From the NCBI RefSeq assembly GCF_015694525.1, contig NZ_JADQDM010000003.1, positions 434,001-498,000 on the forward strand: a stretch of 64,000 nt of DNA. The letters run 5' to 3'. The notes beneath the pieces were generated by a model that was given only the letters and a program-made list of their open reading frames with translations, did not search any database and was not told where the DNA came from. Positions 1-9,372 of this stretch are shown in pieces. Numbering within the stretch: position 1 is the stretch's first letter; the number at the start of each line of letters is the position of its first letter. Source of the stretch: Hymenobacter ruricola (GTDB lineage Bacteria; Bacteroidota; Bacteroidia; Cytophagales; Hymenobacteraceae). The position numbers were made by a program, and so were the translations under genes.

Positions 1-1153
1 CCCACCAATAGTTTTTGCTGTGGTACCCTTCAGACGCCCGCCCCGCTTGAAAATAGTAGCTGAGCGCTTCCCGAAACTCACCCCGGCTACGGCAGTTGTT
101 AGCCAGCGAGTATAGCATTGTCGCGCGTTGGCTGTCTTCAGGAGTTAAGGCAAGCGCATGTTTTAGGAGCCGGCTAGCTTTAAGCACGTGCTGAGGAGTG
201 TGCCGGTCATCGAATACGTAGGACGAACCAAGTATGAGGCCGAAGTCTATGTTACCCATTTCCAGGAGCGTTTCGGCCAGCAGCTGGGCCTCGCTGGTAC
301 GATGGCCACTGCCGTAAGCAATCGACAGCAAGGGAGTGCTACTCAAAACATACTCAATTGATTCGGGCAAGGTCGCGTGGGTAGCAACCAGTTGTTGTAA
401 ACAGTCAAGACTCAGCCGTGCCCGACTCACCCAAGCTAATCCTATCGCTAGTAGGGCCAAAGCCGCCGATGTCCATTCGTTTTCCTCTGGTGATGGAAAC
501 TCAATTTTAGAGTCTTCATGTAACAGGGCCAGGCCTGCTTTAGAAAAAATTAGGGTTAGGTTTGCTTGCGAGCGGGTAACGCTACGCAGGGAATAGCCTA
601 TTGCTCCCAAACTGGCTATGAATTGCTGGTAAGCGGCTTCACTATCCGTATCGTACTCAAAAGCAATTGGAACCGGAAGGGCTTGCCCGTCGCTGCGTAA
701 CTGAGCGTAAAAACTGCTTACTTCCGCCACGACAGCAGGAATGGCTTGGACGTCGAGCGGAGCATCTAATGGAATCGCAATGCTGTCTTGAACAAGCCAG
801 GCTGCGGCCGTGCGACGATTGAGGCGTTGTCGCAGATGATGTGCCCAGGTATAGTAAAAGCAGTCCTTCGCCGCGTCGTATACCGCAATCATCACGGGGA
901 AGCTCAGCGCAGCGTAGTCACGTAGACGCTCCGTAGAAAACTTAAACGTCTTTTTCTTAATCGTTTTCTCGGTGGCCTTCAGTTGAACGGCAAACAGCAG
1001 TGGGGTGACCAGCTCGTCCTCCACAATCTGCACTTGCTCATCCAAACCATAGTCAGGCGTTTGAGTACGCAGTATCCATGCGTCGGGCAGGATGTCTTTA
1101 AATCTTCCTCTCGACTTGTCCTCCAATTGATGAGAAATGGGCCGCTTCGCCAT
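1..1153 (-). CDS. DUF4365 domain protein with TPR-like C-terminus (partial)
   Basis: The gene runs leftward off the window edge; at least 384 codons are visible from an ATG at 1153. The N-terminal ~150 residues have the DUF4365 pattern: a DYGLDEQV stretch followed by FAVQLKATEK, that is D...D-x-(V/Q)...QLK, as in PD-(D/E)XK-type nuclease folds. The distal visible part (near 1-200) reads as TPR-like helical repeats (ALALTPEDSQRATMLYSLA, then FREALSYYFQAG). DUF4365 proteins are often found in defence islands; a nuclease role here is inferred from fold similarity, not shown. The neighbours are a broken gene and a recombinase remnant. No start competes closely with ATG 1153. Confidence 0.75.
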   Translation of the reverse strand, partial: MAKRPISHQLEDKSRGRFKDILPDAWILRTQTPDYGLDEQVQIVEDELVTPLLFAVQLKATEKTIKKKTFKFSTERLRDYAALSFPVMIAVYDAAKDCFYYTWAHHLRQRLNRRTAAAWLVQDSIAIPLDAPLDVQAIPAVVAEVSSFYAQLRSDGQALPVPIAFEYDTDSEAAYQQFIASLGAIGYSLRSVTRSQANLTLIFSKAGLALLHEDSKIEFPSPEENEWTSAALALLAIGLAWVSRARLSLDCLQQLVATHATLPESIEYVLSSTPLLSIAYGSGHRTSEAQLLAETLLEMGNIDFGLILGSSYVFDDRHTPQHVLKASRLLKHALALTPEDSQRATMLYSLANNCRSRGEFREALSYYFQAGRASEGYHSKNYWW

Positions 1154-1294
1154 GGCACTGGTTGTATAGGTGGGGCCAGAAAGGTACACCATCCCGTCCG
1201 TGGAGCGACCGTCGGGGCGTTCATTTCCAGACCCTAAACCTGGGCATCAATTCGCGTGCGTCGGCGGCCGACGTGGCACTTTTGCGGAAAGATG

Positions 1295-1802
1295 TTAGCC
1301 TCGGGGTTGGAGCACGTCTTCCAAGACCAGATTGGCCCTGCTCAGAACCTCGCGCTCCTCGTTGAGTGAGCCGACGCGCTTGATGCCGTGGAAGAGATTA
1401 TTGCGTAACCGGAATACAATAAGCAACACGGCAATCGTGCGGTACGGCAATCGTGCGGTCTGCGTCCGTGGGTGTGGGCTCGGTTAGCAGTTGCTCCAAG
1501 CGAGCCCTGTCCTTGGCGCTCTGCTGGGAAATAGTGAGCTGGTCGAACTGGGCACTGAATATGCGCGGGCTGCTCAGGTACCGCTGCTGGAAATAGTCCC
1601 AGTGAGAGTTCAGGTCATGCAGGCTCAATTCTCCTCGCTCCACCAGTTCCTTCATCTTCTCACTCTCATAGTGAGTTCCGAATACACTCCCCTCGTAGAA
1701 CATCCAGAGCAGCGTAAAGTCGCGGACTACCTGAAGTGACTCGGTACTTAGAGAGTCCCCCGTCCGCTGGCTGATTAAGCTTATGATGCTTGTTGATTCC
1801 AT
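1295..1802 (-). pseudogene. Hypothetical protein gene broken by a 16-bp tandem duplication
   Basis: From ATG 1802 the open frame gives 134 residues and stops at 1398. An exact 16-bp tandem duplication (1428-1443 and 1444-1459) shifts the frame. Removing one copy extends the protein through IVFRLRNNLFHGIKRVG to a TAA at 1295-1297, about 162 residues. That tail resembles the RxRNNLFHGxK ending seen in a family of small uncharacterised bacterial proteins. The sequence contains no membrane segment or signal peptide. It lies upstream of, and co-directional with, the DUF4365 gene, so the two may once have been co-expressed. Function is unknown; I judge the copy inactive unless the duplication is phase-variable or an assembly error. 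Confidence 0.75.
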
Positions 1803-2035
1803 TCAGTAAGAGTAAAGGTGCAGGAAAGATAGGCCCACTGGGAGTAGCTTAGCATCATTCTATTTCAATACTACTTTAGGGGTTTCACAAAACAATGCTT
1901 CCCCTCAGAGCACGTAGAGGTAGCGCTTGGGTACCATTTATTACGTTGTCGTACTACCTGAAAGCTGGCACCACGGCCCTGAAAACATGCGTTTTTACCG
2001 GAAATGTTAGCATAATCAAACCATGCAAAAACCGG

Positions 2036-2043
2036 TAGATTTG
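2036..2043 (+). promoter_or_regulatory. Possible -7 element TAGATTTG
   Basis: This is a perfect match to the Bacteroidota TAnnTTTG -7 consensus, 22 bp before the ATG at 2065. No convincing TTTG -33 element sits at the usual spacing, so the assignment is tentative. Confidence 0.35.
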
Positions 2044-2064
2044 TAAACAACCATTTGCGATACT

Positions 2065-2421
2065 ATGGACGCATCATTCGATACTTTTCAAGGAAGGCAT
2101 CCTGATGCCTATGAATCATTTCTCGCGTCAGGTTGGACCAATATCCGTTTTGCAGATGATAGCAAAAGCCCGTCTGTTCTTAAAGCTGTAAATCCAGATG
2201 GACAAGAGATCGAAACACACAGCCCGGCCCACATTTGTCACGCTGAACCTGGGCAAAGGCATGTGTGCCGAGGTTATGCTGCTGCTCACCGGCCATACCT
2301 CTTTCAAGTCGTTTCAGTGCTAAGTCAACCTGACGCTCCAGTGCGTGGCCGAGGAATTTGCGCGGTTTCACGAGATGCCCGAACGGGCCAAGTCGTTGAC
2401 GTTAACTTTTACAGAGAATAA
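2065..2421 (+). pseudogene. Chimeric ORF: short hypothetical N-terminus running into recombinase remnant
   Basis: The open frame starts MDASFDTFQGRHPDAYESF and stays protein-like for about 50 residues (WTNIRFADD, NPDGQEIETH). After about position 2216 the same frame becomes low-quality, Pro/His/Arg-rich sequence, because the real coding signal from there on is in the +1 frame (the integrase remnant). I therefore read it as the start of a small unknown protein fused by rearrangement to a degraded integrase tail. It could still be translated as a 118-residue protein, but its second half would be an artefact frame. Confidence 0.5.
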
Positions 2422-2425
2422 GTGA
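2216..2425 (+). pseudogene. Tyrosine recombinase C-terminal remnant
   Basis: In the frame one base ahead of the overlapping ORF, 2216-2425 reads HTARPTFVTLNLGKGM, then LTGHTSFKSFQC, a stop, VNLTLQ and EFARFHEMPERAKS. This is the end of a phage/ICE integrase: the HxxR box (HTAR), the second H/W box (GHTS) and the region that should carry the nucleophilic tyrosine. The codon where the tyrosine is expected is TAA at 2321-2323. Only about 68 codons remain, with no catalytic N-terminal half. The remnant's TGA overlaps the ATG of the next gene (TGATG at 2423-2427). It marks past integration near the tRNA genes downstream. Confidence 0.75.
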
Positions 2426-4194
2426 TGGAATCAGAGCCCTCACCTAACCCCGGGGAAGCAGAAATATATTCGCACTGTACCAGAAAAGGAGACGCGCTAA
2501 CACTGCGGGACCTTTGTGATAAGTGCCTAATACCGTCTCGTATAAGGGACGGATTACCTCGAATAAAAGCAGAAATTGAAGTACATCGGCAAGGAAATAC
2601 GCGGGCCGGATTCATGCGCTATTGTGAAAAAGCACTCGCGAACCATGTAGAAAAGGCAGCGCGGTTCGCCAACGATTTAGCGAATCCTGCCAAGGCGGCA
2701 GGTCTCCCTATTGGCAATTTGCTTGAAATCAAATTTTGGAATTTGGCTCTGTGTGAGCTGTACAAAGTAGAGTTAGAACCTCTGCAGCCAGTTACTCATC
2801 TCACTACTATAGCTTCTGTCGACGATAAGGCCGAAGAGTATCATCTTTACCCGCCTCATATCAAGAAACTTATGGATTTGATGCACGAGCAGCGTTTGCA
2901 CAGTGCACAACTATCCGCCTTAGCCGCTCAGACAGATGCTGCTAATGCCCATAAGGCAATGGTAGAACGAACCGGCCAGCCGATTGGAGAAGCAGAACCA
3001 GACGTCTCCCTATTACCTTCCAAGATTGCTGAAAGCCACAATTACTTTACTGCACTGTTGAAGACTTGTGCGCAGCTTCCTCGGTACGATGTGGCCCAGA
3101 CGCTACGGGCTGCGTTCGAGCAGCACCGCGCAAAAGGTTTTTACGCCTGGAGTGACTTTGTTCAGCGGTTGCCCACCTACATCGCTCAGTACCTGACTAC
3201 TGATGTACAGCAGATGCTAAATGCCCACGGTGGGTTGCTGACGTCGTTTCGGGCAACGCTGCGTGTAGCGGAGCTTCGGCCTGAAAACTGGCCTTTTTGG
3301 GGCGTTAATGAGCGCCCTCGCCTCCTCATGAGGCAGAAAGACCTAATTGAGCGGCTAGAGATGGCCCAACAGCAAGAACGGCCTGCAAACGTAGCGGAGC
3401 ATACAGAAACCCTGGCCCGTATTGCTTCCATCTTGGCGGCGCTCGATGCTACCGAGGCCGCCAGCAATTTTGTGGTAAATGCAAGCGAAATCAATGCTCC
3501 ATCGGTTGCCACGTTAGTGAGGTCGCACGCACCTTCCCGAACAAGCCCCTTGCTGCCCCTTACTGATTTGCGGGATTTCTATTTGAAACTGTTGCAACAC
3601 CCTTCCTTTGCAGACGAGCTTTCAGCTTACCAAAAGTCAGAGTTGAAGGCCTATGCGGAACAGGAAAAAATGGATGGCGTTCGATTGGCTGTCGAATTGA
3701 TGGACAGCAACCCAAGCTATGCATACCCCAGCGAACACAAAAACGGGCGGGAAGCGGAGTATTGGATGGAGAAAAGCGCAAACTATCGGGACAGCGTACG
3801 AGCGTTGCAGTTGCTGGACCCATCGACTACGCCGGCTTCGTTCAGCAATCTTGCTGCCGTTGCACCGGTGCTATCTCATTCATTCACGCCGCTACTGCTG
3901 AACTATACATTGCCCCAACTGCGCGAGCTGCTGCAGGAACTGGGCTTGGTGGCCAACGATGGTCGCGCCGTGCCGGCGGCCAGCCCCGGTGCCTGGGTAG
4001 GAGTCATTCACGCGCTGCTCGAGGCCCAACCGCCCCGTGTGCGTGGCAGTAAAGCAGCCATCCGGCGGGCGTTCTGCGAGGTGTGGGGTGCCAATGTCAG
4101 CGAGCGGGCGGTGCAGGCCGGTTTGGGCACCAACGGTAGCGAAGCTGAGCAATTCCGGGACCGGGCGCTGGCATCCCTGGACAGGGCACCGTAG
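2425..4194 (+). CDS. Uncharacterised 589-residue protein
   Basis: The frame also allows a GTG three bases earlier (2422); ATG 2425 is preferred. I do not recognise the family. The protein is soluble-looking: no signal peptide or membrane segment, long helical stretches (residues ~150-360 rich in Ala/Leu/Gln/Glu), and a C-terminal ~110 residues with a compact, better conserved look (QLRELLQELGLV, then GSKAAIRRAFCEVWG). No nuclease, ATPase or helicase motif is visible. It sits between an integrase remnant and a 46-residue ORF plus a DUF4238 gene on the same strand, so a role in the accessory island is an inference from context only. Confidence 0.7.
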   Translation: MESEPSPNPGEAEIYSHCTRKGDALTLRDLCDKCLIPSRIRDGLPRIKAEIEVHRQGNTRAGFMRYCEKALANHVEKAARFANDLANPAKAAGLPIGNLLEIKFWNLALCELYKVELEPLQPVTHLTTIASVDDKAEEYHLYPPHIKKLMDLMHEQRLHSAQLSALAAQTDAANAHKAMVERTGQPIGEAEPDVSLLPSKIAESHNYFTALLKTCAQLPRYDVAQTLRAAFEQHRAKGFYAWSDFVQRLPTYIAQYLTTDVQQMLNAHGGLLTSFRATLRVAELRPENWPFWGVNERPRLLMRQKDLIERLEMAQQQERPANVAEHTETLARIASILAALDATEAASNFVVNASEINAPSVATLVRSHAPSRTSPLLPLTDLRDFYLKLLQHPSFADELSAYQKSELKAYAEQEKMDGVRLAVELMDSNPSYAYPSEHKNGREAEYWMEKSANYRDSVRALQLLDPSTTPASFSNLAAVAPVLSHSFTPLLLNYTLPQLRELLQELGLVANDGRAVPAASPGAWVGVIHALLEAQPPRVRGSKAAIRRAFCEVWGANVSERAVQAGLGTNGSEAEQFRDRALASLDRAP

Positions 4195-4293
4195 TGCGGA
4201 GTTTTGCGGACTGCTGCGGCCGCAAGGTCCCGCAAGGTCTGAGCCCGCCCTTTGTGTCGTCGACCGGCGCATTTCCCCGGCGGCCCTTGCCTT

Positions 4294-4434
4294 ATGCACG
4301 CTGTAACAACTGCGCAACAACTTCTGTCTTCGTTAACCATCGAGCAGGCGACAGCCCTACTCAGCGCAGTATGCGCTGTGGGCAACCTGATACTGCAGGT
4401 GGTAACCACGTGGCGAGAAAAGCCGGAGCGCTAG
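4294..4434 (+). CDS. Small hydrophobic peptide, 46 residues
   Basis: ATG 4294 opens a 46-codon frame with one likely membrane-inserting stretch in its middle (ATALLSAVCAVGNLILQVV) and a basic end (WREKPER). Codon use looks natural and it fits the 258-bp gap between two co-directional genes. Similar small single-span peptides occur beside accessory genes. No homologue is recognised and expression is uncertain; it could be a chance ORF. Confidence 0.4.
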   Translation: MHAVTTAQQLLSSLTIEQATALLSAVCAVGNLILQVVTTWREKPER

Positions 4435-4452
4435 CTAAAAAACGTTCAGATT

Positions 4453-5346
4453 ATGAATAGCAAGAAGAATGAGCAGCATACCATACCACGGACCTATCTG
4501 AAGCACTGGCGCATTGCTGAAGGCCAAAACCTTGTTTGCATAGTTGACTTTCACAACAAATACAGAACCGAGGTACAGACCGTTGGGCTGAACGACAAAG
4601 TATTCAAATCAAGAAAGTACTATAATGACAACTCGCTTAAGAATCCCTATTTGATTGAAGAAATGTTGGGTGAGGACTTTGAACCCAACTACGAGATTAT
4701 AATGAATGAAGTAAAGAAGGAGCAATCCCTTTCCGAATCCGTTCGCGTGAAGTTGATGGGTTGGCTTTATGTCTCTAAAATGCGCAGTCCCGTTATGCGC
4801 GCCAACCCTGAGAGAATAGCGAATTTTATGTACAAAGCCCAAGAATGCTGGAACGGCAGCGTACTCACGGAAGAGAGAGAAAGAGAGCTAAAGGAGAAGG
4901 CTAAGAAACTGGCTAAAAAGGTGCAATTGAGTGCGTTATCGGATGAGGTACAAGTGCAAAATCTATTAAAGCTGTTTGTGGATACTCTGGTTAGCAAGCA
5001 TTGGCGAATTTTAAAATCCACTCCAGCCTATGAGTTTTGGACAAATGACAACCCTGGCTTTTCCCCAAATATGATTGAGCGTTTAGCAAGAGACAGGCCT
5101 TACCACCACGTTATGGAGATGAACGGTGGGTCATATATCTACTACCCTCTATCCCCGAAATACTGCTTAGAAATTACACCTTTTGAGGAAGGGACGCCAT
5201 TGCATATTTCCGCAATGACCATGGATATAAAATTTGAACAAGCGCCCTTAGATTATATTGATTTCATTAATAGAGGTGTTTTTCATACTTGCTACAAGCT
5301 CCTGATTTCTAATAATAAGAAATTGTTGGAACGCTGCATCAAATAG
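4453..5346 (+). CDS. DUF4238 domain-containing protein
   Basis: This 297-residue protein opens NEQHTIPRTYLKHW, the N-terminal signature of DUF4238 (N-x-H-x-IPR-x-YLK). The middle contains a charged helix (residues ~138-158, EERERELKEKAKKLAKKV), and WTNDNPGF followed by YYPLSPKYCLEITP matches the later DUF4238 blocks. There is no signal peptide. Base composition is clearly more A/T-rich than the housekeeping genes that follow, suggesting transfer. DUF4238 proteins are of unknown biochemistry and recur in mobile and defence regions; that association, with the island context, is the only functional hint. A terminator-like hairpin follows at 5438. Confidence 0.8.
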   Translation: MNSKKNEQHTIPRTYLKHWRIAEGQNLVCIVDFHNKYRTEVQTVGLNDKVFKSRKYYNDNSLKNPYLIEEMLGEDFEPNYEIIMNEVKKEQSLSESVRVKLMGWLYVSKMRSPVMRANPERIANFMYKAQECWNGSVLTEERERELKEKAKKLAKKVQLSALSDEVQVQNLLKLFVDTLVSKHWRILKSTPAYEFWTNDNPGFSPNMIERLARDRPYHHVMEMNGGSYIYYPLSPKYCLEITPFEEGTPLHISAMTMDIKFEQAPLDYIDFINRGVFHTCYKLLISNNKKLLERCIK

Positions 5347-5437
5347 AATCCTATCCGTTGGCCAAGCAAGCTAGCGCTCATGCCCGGCAAAATGAAGCGA
5401 CACGAACTGATGCACCATGGCCCGCGTGGTTAGATGC

Positions 5438-5466
5438 AAAAAGGCCACCCGTTAGGGTGGCCTTTT
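5438..5466 (+). terminator. Rho-independent terminator after the DUF4238 gene
   Basis: The arms AAAAAGGCCACCC and GGGTGGCCTTTT flank a GTTA loop and a T tract follows. It is symmetrical enough to work in both directions and closes the accessory operon. Confidence 0.8.
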
Positions 5467-5495
5467 CTATATGTATGGGCCCACAGTGGGGCGAT

Positions 5496-5572
5496 GTATC
5501 AGGCCGAGCCGGAATTGAACCGACGACCTTTCCCTTAGCAGGGGAACGCTCTATCCGCTGAGCTATCGATGC
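5496..5572 (-). tRNA. Atypical tRNA-like sequence, anticodon GCT, probably a pseudo-tRNA
   Basis: On the minus strand a D arm (TAGCTC..GAGC), a five-pair anticodon stem TTCCC/GGGAA with loop CTGCTAA, and a T arm GTCGG/CCGGC with TTCAATT fold cleanly. The anticodon GCT would mean serine, but the variable loop is only 5 nt whereas tRNA-Ser has a long variable arm. The acceptor stem GCATCGA pairs well with its 3' partner only if five bases (near 5501-5505) are treated as an insertion. I read it as a damaged or re-purposed tRNA gene. Confidence 0.5.
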
Positions 5573-5897
5573 ATCCCTTGTACTCCCGAGTCGAGGCGAT
5601 TGTTACGTGGTTTGTTCCAAAAAATCCAGCGCAGCAAAGTAGAATTACATACCAATGCTAACGAGACGGCCAGCAAGGGAGTCATTTTACATATTGTAAA
5701 CGAGAGCTTAATTAGATGTTATCATGTGTTAACTCCCACCAGAAGAAAGCCTGATGCGAAAAGCTTCTCGGTCCTGAAATGAACGAGGGCTGTAGGGGAG
5801 GAGGGGAGATTTAGCAATAAGAAATACCGTTTGAACCCGGAGGACCGAGCCGTTCTCGCCAAACCCTGTCCGTCGCCAGTTAAACCCCGCGGGTTCC
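5573..5897. other. Intergenic stretch without a recognisable gene
   Basis: These 325 bases between the tRNA-like sequence and the tRNA-Glu repeats are fairly A/T-rich. I see no ORF with coding character, no clear promoter and no hairpin with a T tract. It may be island debris. Confidence 0.5.
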
Positions 5898-5902
5898 ATC
5901 CC

Positions 5903-5970
5903 GGGTCCCCCGGAAAAGCAAAAGGCCCTTCCTGATATCAGGTAGAGCCTCTTCTGTGGTCGTGTAAGAA
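5903..5970. repeat. Degenerate copy of the tRNA-Glu 3' flank
   Basis: Starting GGGTCCCCCGGAAAA, this copy aligns with 6011-6075 for about 60 bases (identical first 15, then GCCCTTCCTG and TATCAGG shared) and ends where the other copy enters the tRNA-Glu gene. It looks like a decayed duplicate of the tRNA-Glu terminator and 3' end. Confidence 0.6.
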
Positions 5971-6030
5971 CCTGCTTTACGAGCTAAATCAAACCTTAGG
6001 GTCCCCTCCAGGGTCCCCCGGAAAACGAAA

Positions 6031-6058
6031 ATGCCCTTCCTGGTATCAGGAAGGGCAT
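6031..6058 (-). terminator. Terminator downstream of tRNA-Glu
   Basis: A perfect 12-bp stem (ATGCCCTTCCTG / CAGGAAGGGCAT) with a 4-nt loop, followed on the minus strand by a T-rich run, lies 6 bases after the tRNA-Glu 3' end. Confidence 0.8.
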
Positions 6059-6064
6059 CGTTTG

Positions 6065-6136
6065 TAGTCCGTAGGGGAATCGAACCCCTGTTGGTAGAAT
6101 GAAAATCTACTGTCCTAACCCCTAGACGAACGGACC
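6065..6136 (-). tRNA. tRNA-Glu (anticodon TTC)
   Basis: A 72-nt cloverleaf with acceptor GGTCCGT/ACGGACT (one G-U pair), D arm, anticodon stem GTAGA/TCTAC with loop TTTTCAT, and T arm AGGGG/CCCCT with TTCGATT. The discriminator is A and no CCA is encoded. A hairpin terminator follows. Its last 20 bases recur at 6305-6324, as expected for a gene used as an integration target. Confidence 0.95.
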
Positions 6137-6304
6137 GTTTTTGTTTTGGTGGTGCAAAGATACAGGGCGCGGCATTCAATGCAAGCCACAGAATGAAAAA
6201 AAGTGTACCAGCAACGAAAATGCGCTGTTTTTCAACCCGAAAAGATTTGCACGGCTAACCAGGGCCCGACAAATGGCAATCAACCTGCATCCGCTGGGCG
6301 AAGG

Positions 6305-7444
<1,140 letters not shown>

Positions 7445-7495
7445 TTTGCTGAGTATTTGATGCGCTGATGTGCTGATTTCGGCAAGGAAGCAACT

Positions 7496-7525
7496 GAAAA
7501 GGCCTGCCCTGTGGCGGGCCTTTTC
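7496..7525. terminator. Bidirectional terminator after gap
   Basis: GAAAAGGCCTGCCC and GGCGGGCCTTTTC form a strong stem around a CTGT-like loop with a following T tract. Confidence 0.8.
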
Positions 7526-7664
7526 TATACGTAGCCACGATGGCATTTTTTGCCCCGGCGCATTTGCCCGGCAACGACTGCCGGCCCGTTCCGTTACCAC
7601 ATCCATCAGCCGGATTACCAGCTAATCAGCAGTTCCGCCTATTAACTAACCAGCACCTCCCGTT

Positions 7665-8534
7665 TTGCCCAAAACCTGCTTCATCCTGAACCCCATGGCC
7701 GGCCCCAGCCGCCGCCTCGACATGCCCGCTCTCATCGAACGGTATTTTGGGGCGCGGGAAAAGGACTACCAGATTCGGCTGACCGAGTACGCCGGCCACG
7801 CGGTGGAAATAGCCCGGGCCGCTGCTGGCGAAGGCTACGAAGTGGTGGTGGCCGTGGGCGGCGACGGCACCGTGAACGAAGTGGGCCGTGGGCTGCTGGG
7901 CACCGCTGCCGCCATGGGCATCGTGCCCCAGGGCTCCGGCAACGGGCTGGCCCGCCACCTCAAAGTGCCGCTGGGCCTGCCCGCCGCCCTGCGCCGGCTG
8001 GCCGCGCCCACCTTCAGCCGCATGGACGTGGGGGTGATGAACGGGCACCCGTTCTTCTGCACGGCCGGACTGGGGTTTGACGCGCACGTGAGCCAGGTGT
8101 TTGCCCAGGCCGGCTCGCGCGGGCTGGCCACTTACCTGCGCGTGACCCTGAGCGAGTACCGCCGCTACAGGCCCACGTCGGTGCACTTGGTGCTCAACGG
8201 TGAGGAAAGAGCCACCGACTGCTACGTGCTGGCCTTTGCCAACGCTTCCCAATACGGCAACAACGCCTACATCGCCCCGCGCGCCGACCTGCGCGATGGC
8301 CTGCTCGACGTGTGCCTGATTGACGCCCTGCCCGTGGGCCGCGCCTTTCGGGTGAGCCTGGCCATGGCCCTCGGCAACCTGCCCCAAAGCAAGGCCGCCG
8401 AGTATTTTCGGGTCGCGGAAGGCCGCGTGACGGCCGACGCGCCGATTGGCTTCCACGTGGACGGCGACTACCTCGGCCACGCCACCGAATTCACGGTAGA
8501 AATGATGCCACTGGCTTTGGCGGTGGCCGTTTGA
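7665..8534 (+). CDS. Diacylglycerol kinase family lipid kinase
   Basis: This 289-residue protein carries the DAGK catalytic signature: FILNPMAG at the N-terminus, then VVAVGGDGTVNEVG (residues ~62-75) and VPQGSGNGLARH (~87-98). These are the nucleotide-binding GGDGT and the GSGNG loop of the bacterial DgkB/YegS family, which phosphorylate diacylglycerol or related lipids with ATP. No ATG is available in frame; the start is TTG 7665 (TTGCCCAAAACC), which places the FILNP strand at the expected distance from the N-terminus. Lipid specificity cannot be told from sequence. The next gene starts 11 bases after the stop. Confidence 0.9.
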   Translation: MPKTCFILNPMAGPSRRLDMPALIERYFGAREKDYQIRLTEYAGHAVEIARAAAGEGYEVVVAVGGDGTVNEVGRGLLGTAAAMGIVPQGSGNGLARHLKVPLGLPAALRRLAAPTFSRMDVGVMNGHPFFCTAGLGFDAHVSQVFAQAGSRGLATYLRVTLSEYRRYRPTSVHLVLNGEERATDCYVLAFANASQYGNNAYIAPRADLRDGLLDVCLIDALPVGRAFRVSLAMALGNLPQSKAAEYFRVAEGRVTADAPIGFHVDGDYLGHATEFTVEMMPLALAVAV

Positions 8535-8545
8535 TTAATAAGAAG

Positions 8546-8884
8546 ATGAAAAAGCCCAGCCGCACCGGTGTGGTGTATTCCACCAATCCTGATTTTACTT
8601 ACCAGTCCGACGAGCCGGCCGCTGCCACCACGCTGCCGCCCCAGCAGCAACAGCTGCGCGTGCAGCTCGACAAAAAGCAGCGCGGCGGCAAGCAAGTCAC
8701 GCTGGTGACTGGCTTTGTGGGTACGGATGCGGACCTGCAAGCCTTGGGCAAGCTGCTCAAAACCAAGTGCGGCGTGGGCGGCAGCGCCAAAGACGGGGAA
8801 GTGGTGGTGCAGGGCGACTTCCGCGACAAAGTGCTGGAAGTGCTGCTGAAGGAAGGCTACAAAGCCAAGAAGGCCGGCGGCTAA
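8546..8884 (+). CDS. SUI1/YciH-type translation initiation factor homologue
   Basis: A 112-residue protein with a disordered, Gln/Pro-rich N-terminus and a C-terminal SUI1 domain (QRGGKQVTLVTGF, then LGKLLKTKCGVGGSAKDGEVVVQGD). This is the bacterial counterpart of eukaryotic eIF1, as in E. coli YciH, thought to influence start-site fidelity. ATG 8546 is chosen over an in-frame TTG at 8531 because it gives the typical MKKPSRTGVVYST opening. It follows the lipid kinase closely and probably shares its transcript. Confidence 0.92.
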   Translation: MKKPSRTGVVYSTNPDFTYQSDEPAAATTLPPQQQQLRVQLDKKQRGGKQVTLVTGFVGTDADLQALGKLLKTKCGVGGSAKDGEVVVQGDFRDKVLEVLLKEGYKAKKAGG

Positions 8885-8937
8885 TCAGTCCCGACTGCAT
8901 TTTCGGCTTCGCCCACCATTGCCATTTTTTATAACCT

Positions 8938-9372
8938 ATGCTGCTCCAATTCTCCGCCCTGCCCGAAGCGGCCCGCGACGTAACTTCCATTCACGGGCAG
9001 GCCGAAAGCGGCGTTATCAGCGCCGTGCTCTGGCTGAAGCTGGGCGTGGAAACCGTGGGCGCGGCCATCATTGCGCTGGGCATCCTGAGTGCGGGCTGGC
9101 TGCTGGTGAAAGCCTTGCTGAAGCGCGAAACGGCCGACTTTACGGCCATTCGGCTGACGTTGGCGCGCTACCTGGCGTTGGCGCTGGAATTTCAGCTGGG
9201 CGCCGATATCCTCTCCACCGCCATTGCGCCGAGCTGGGAACAGATTGGCAAGCTGGGCGCCATTGCCGTGATTCGGACGGCGCTGAACTACTTCCTTTCC
9301 CGCGAAATGCGCGAGGAGCGCCACGAAGCCACGCCCGAAGACCACGTGGTGCAGCGCGCCGACGCCGACTAG
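8938..9372 (+). CDS. DUF1622 family membrane protein
   Basis: 144 residues. A hydrophobic segment with VETVGAAIIALGI (residues ~37-60) is followed by LARYLALALEFQLGADILSTAI and a third stretch, IGKLGAIAVIRTALNYFLSREM. The ELQLGADIL-like block after a membrane helix is characteristic of DUF1622. These are inner-membrane proteins of unknown function. Its TAG stop overlaps the kdsB stop on the other strand (CTAG, 9369-9372), a tight convergent arrangement with no room for a terminator. Confidence 0.85.
   Translation: MLLQFSALPEAARDVTSIHGQAESGVISAVLWLKLGVETVGAAIIALGILSAGWLLVKALLKRETADFTAIRLTLARYLALALEFQLGADILSTAIAPSWEQIGKLGAIAVIRTALNYFLSREMREERHEATPEDHVVQRADAD

Noticed and set aside
5880..6179. 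99-codon minus ORF across tRNA-Glu
   Set aside because: It reads through a tRNA gene, terminator hairpin and repeats; no coding character.
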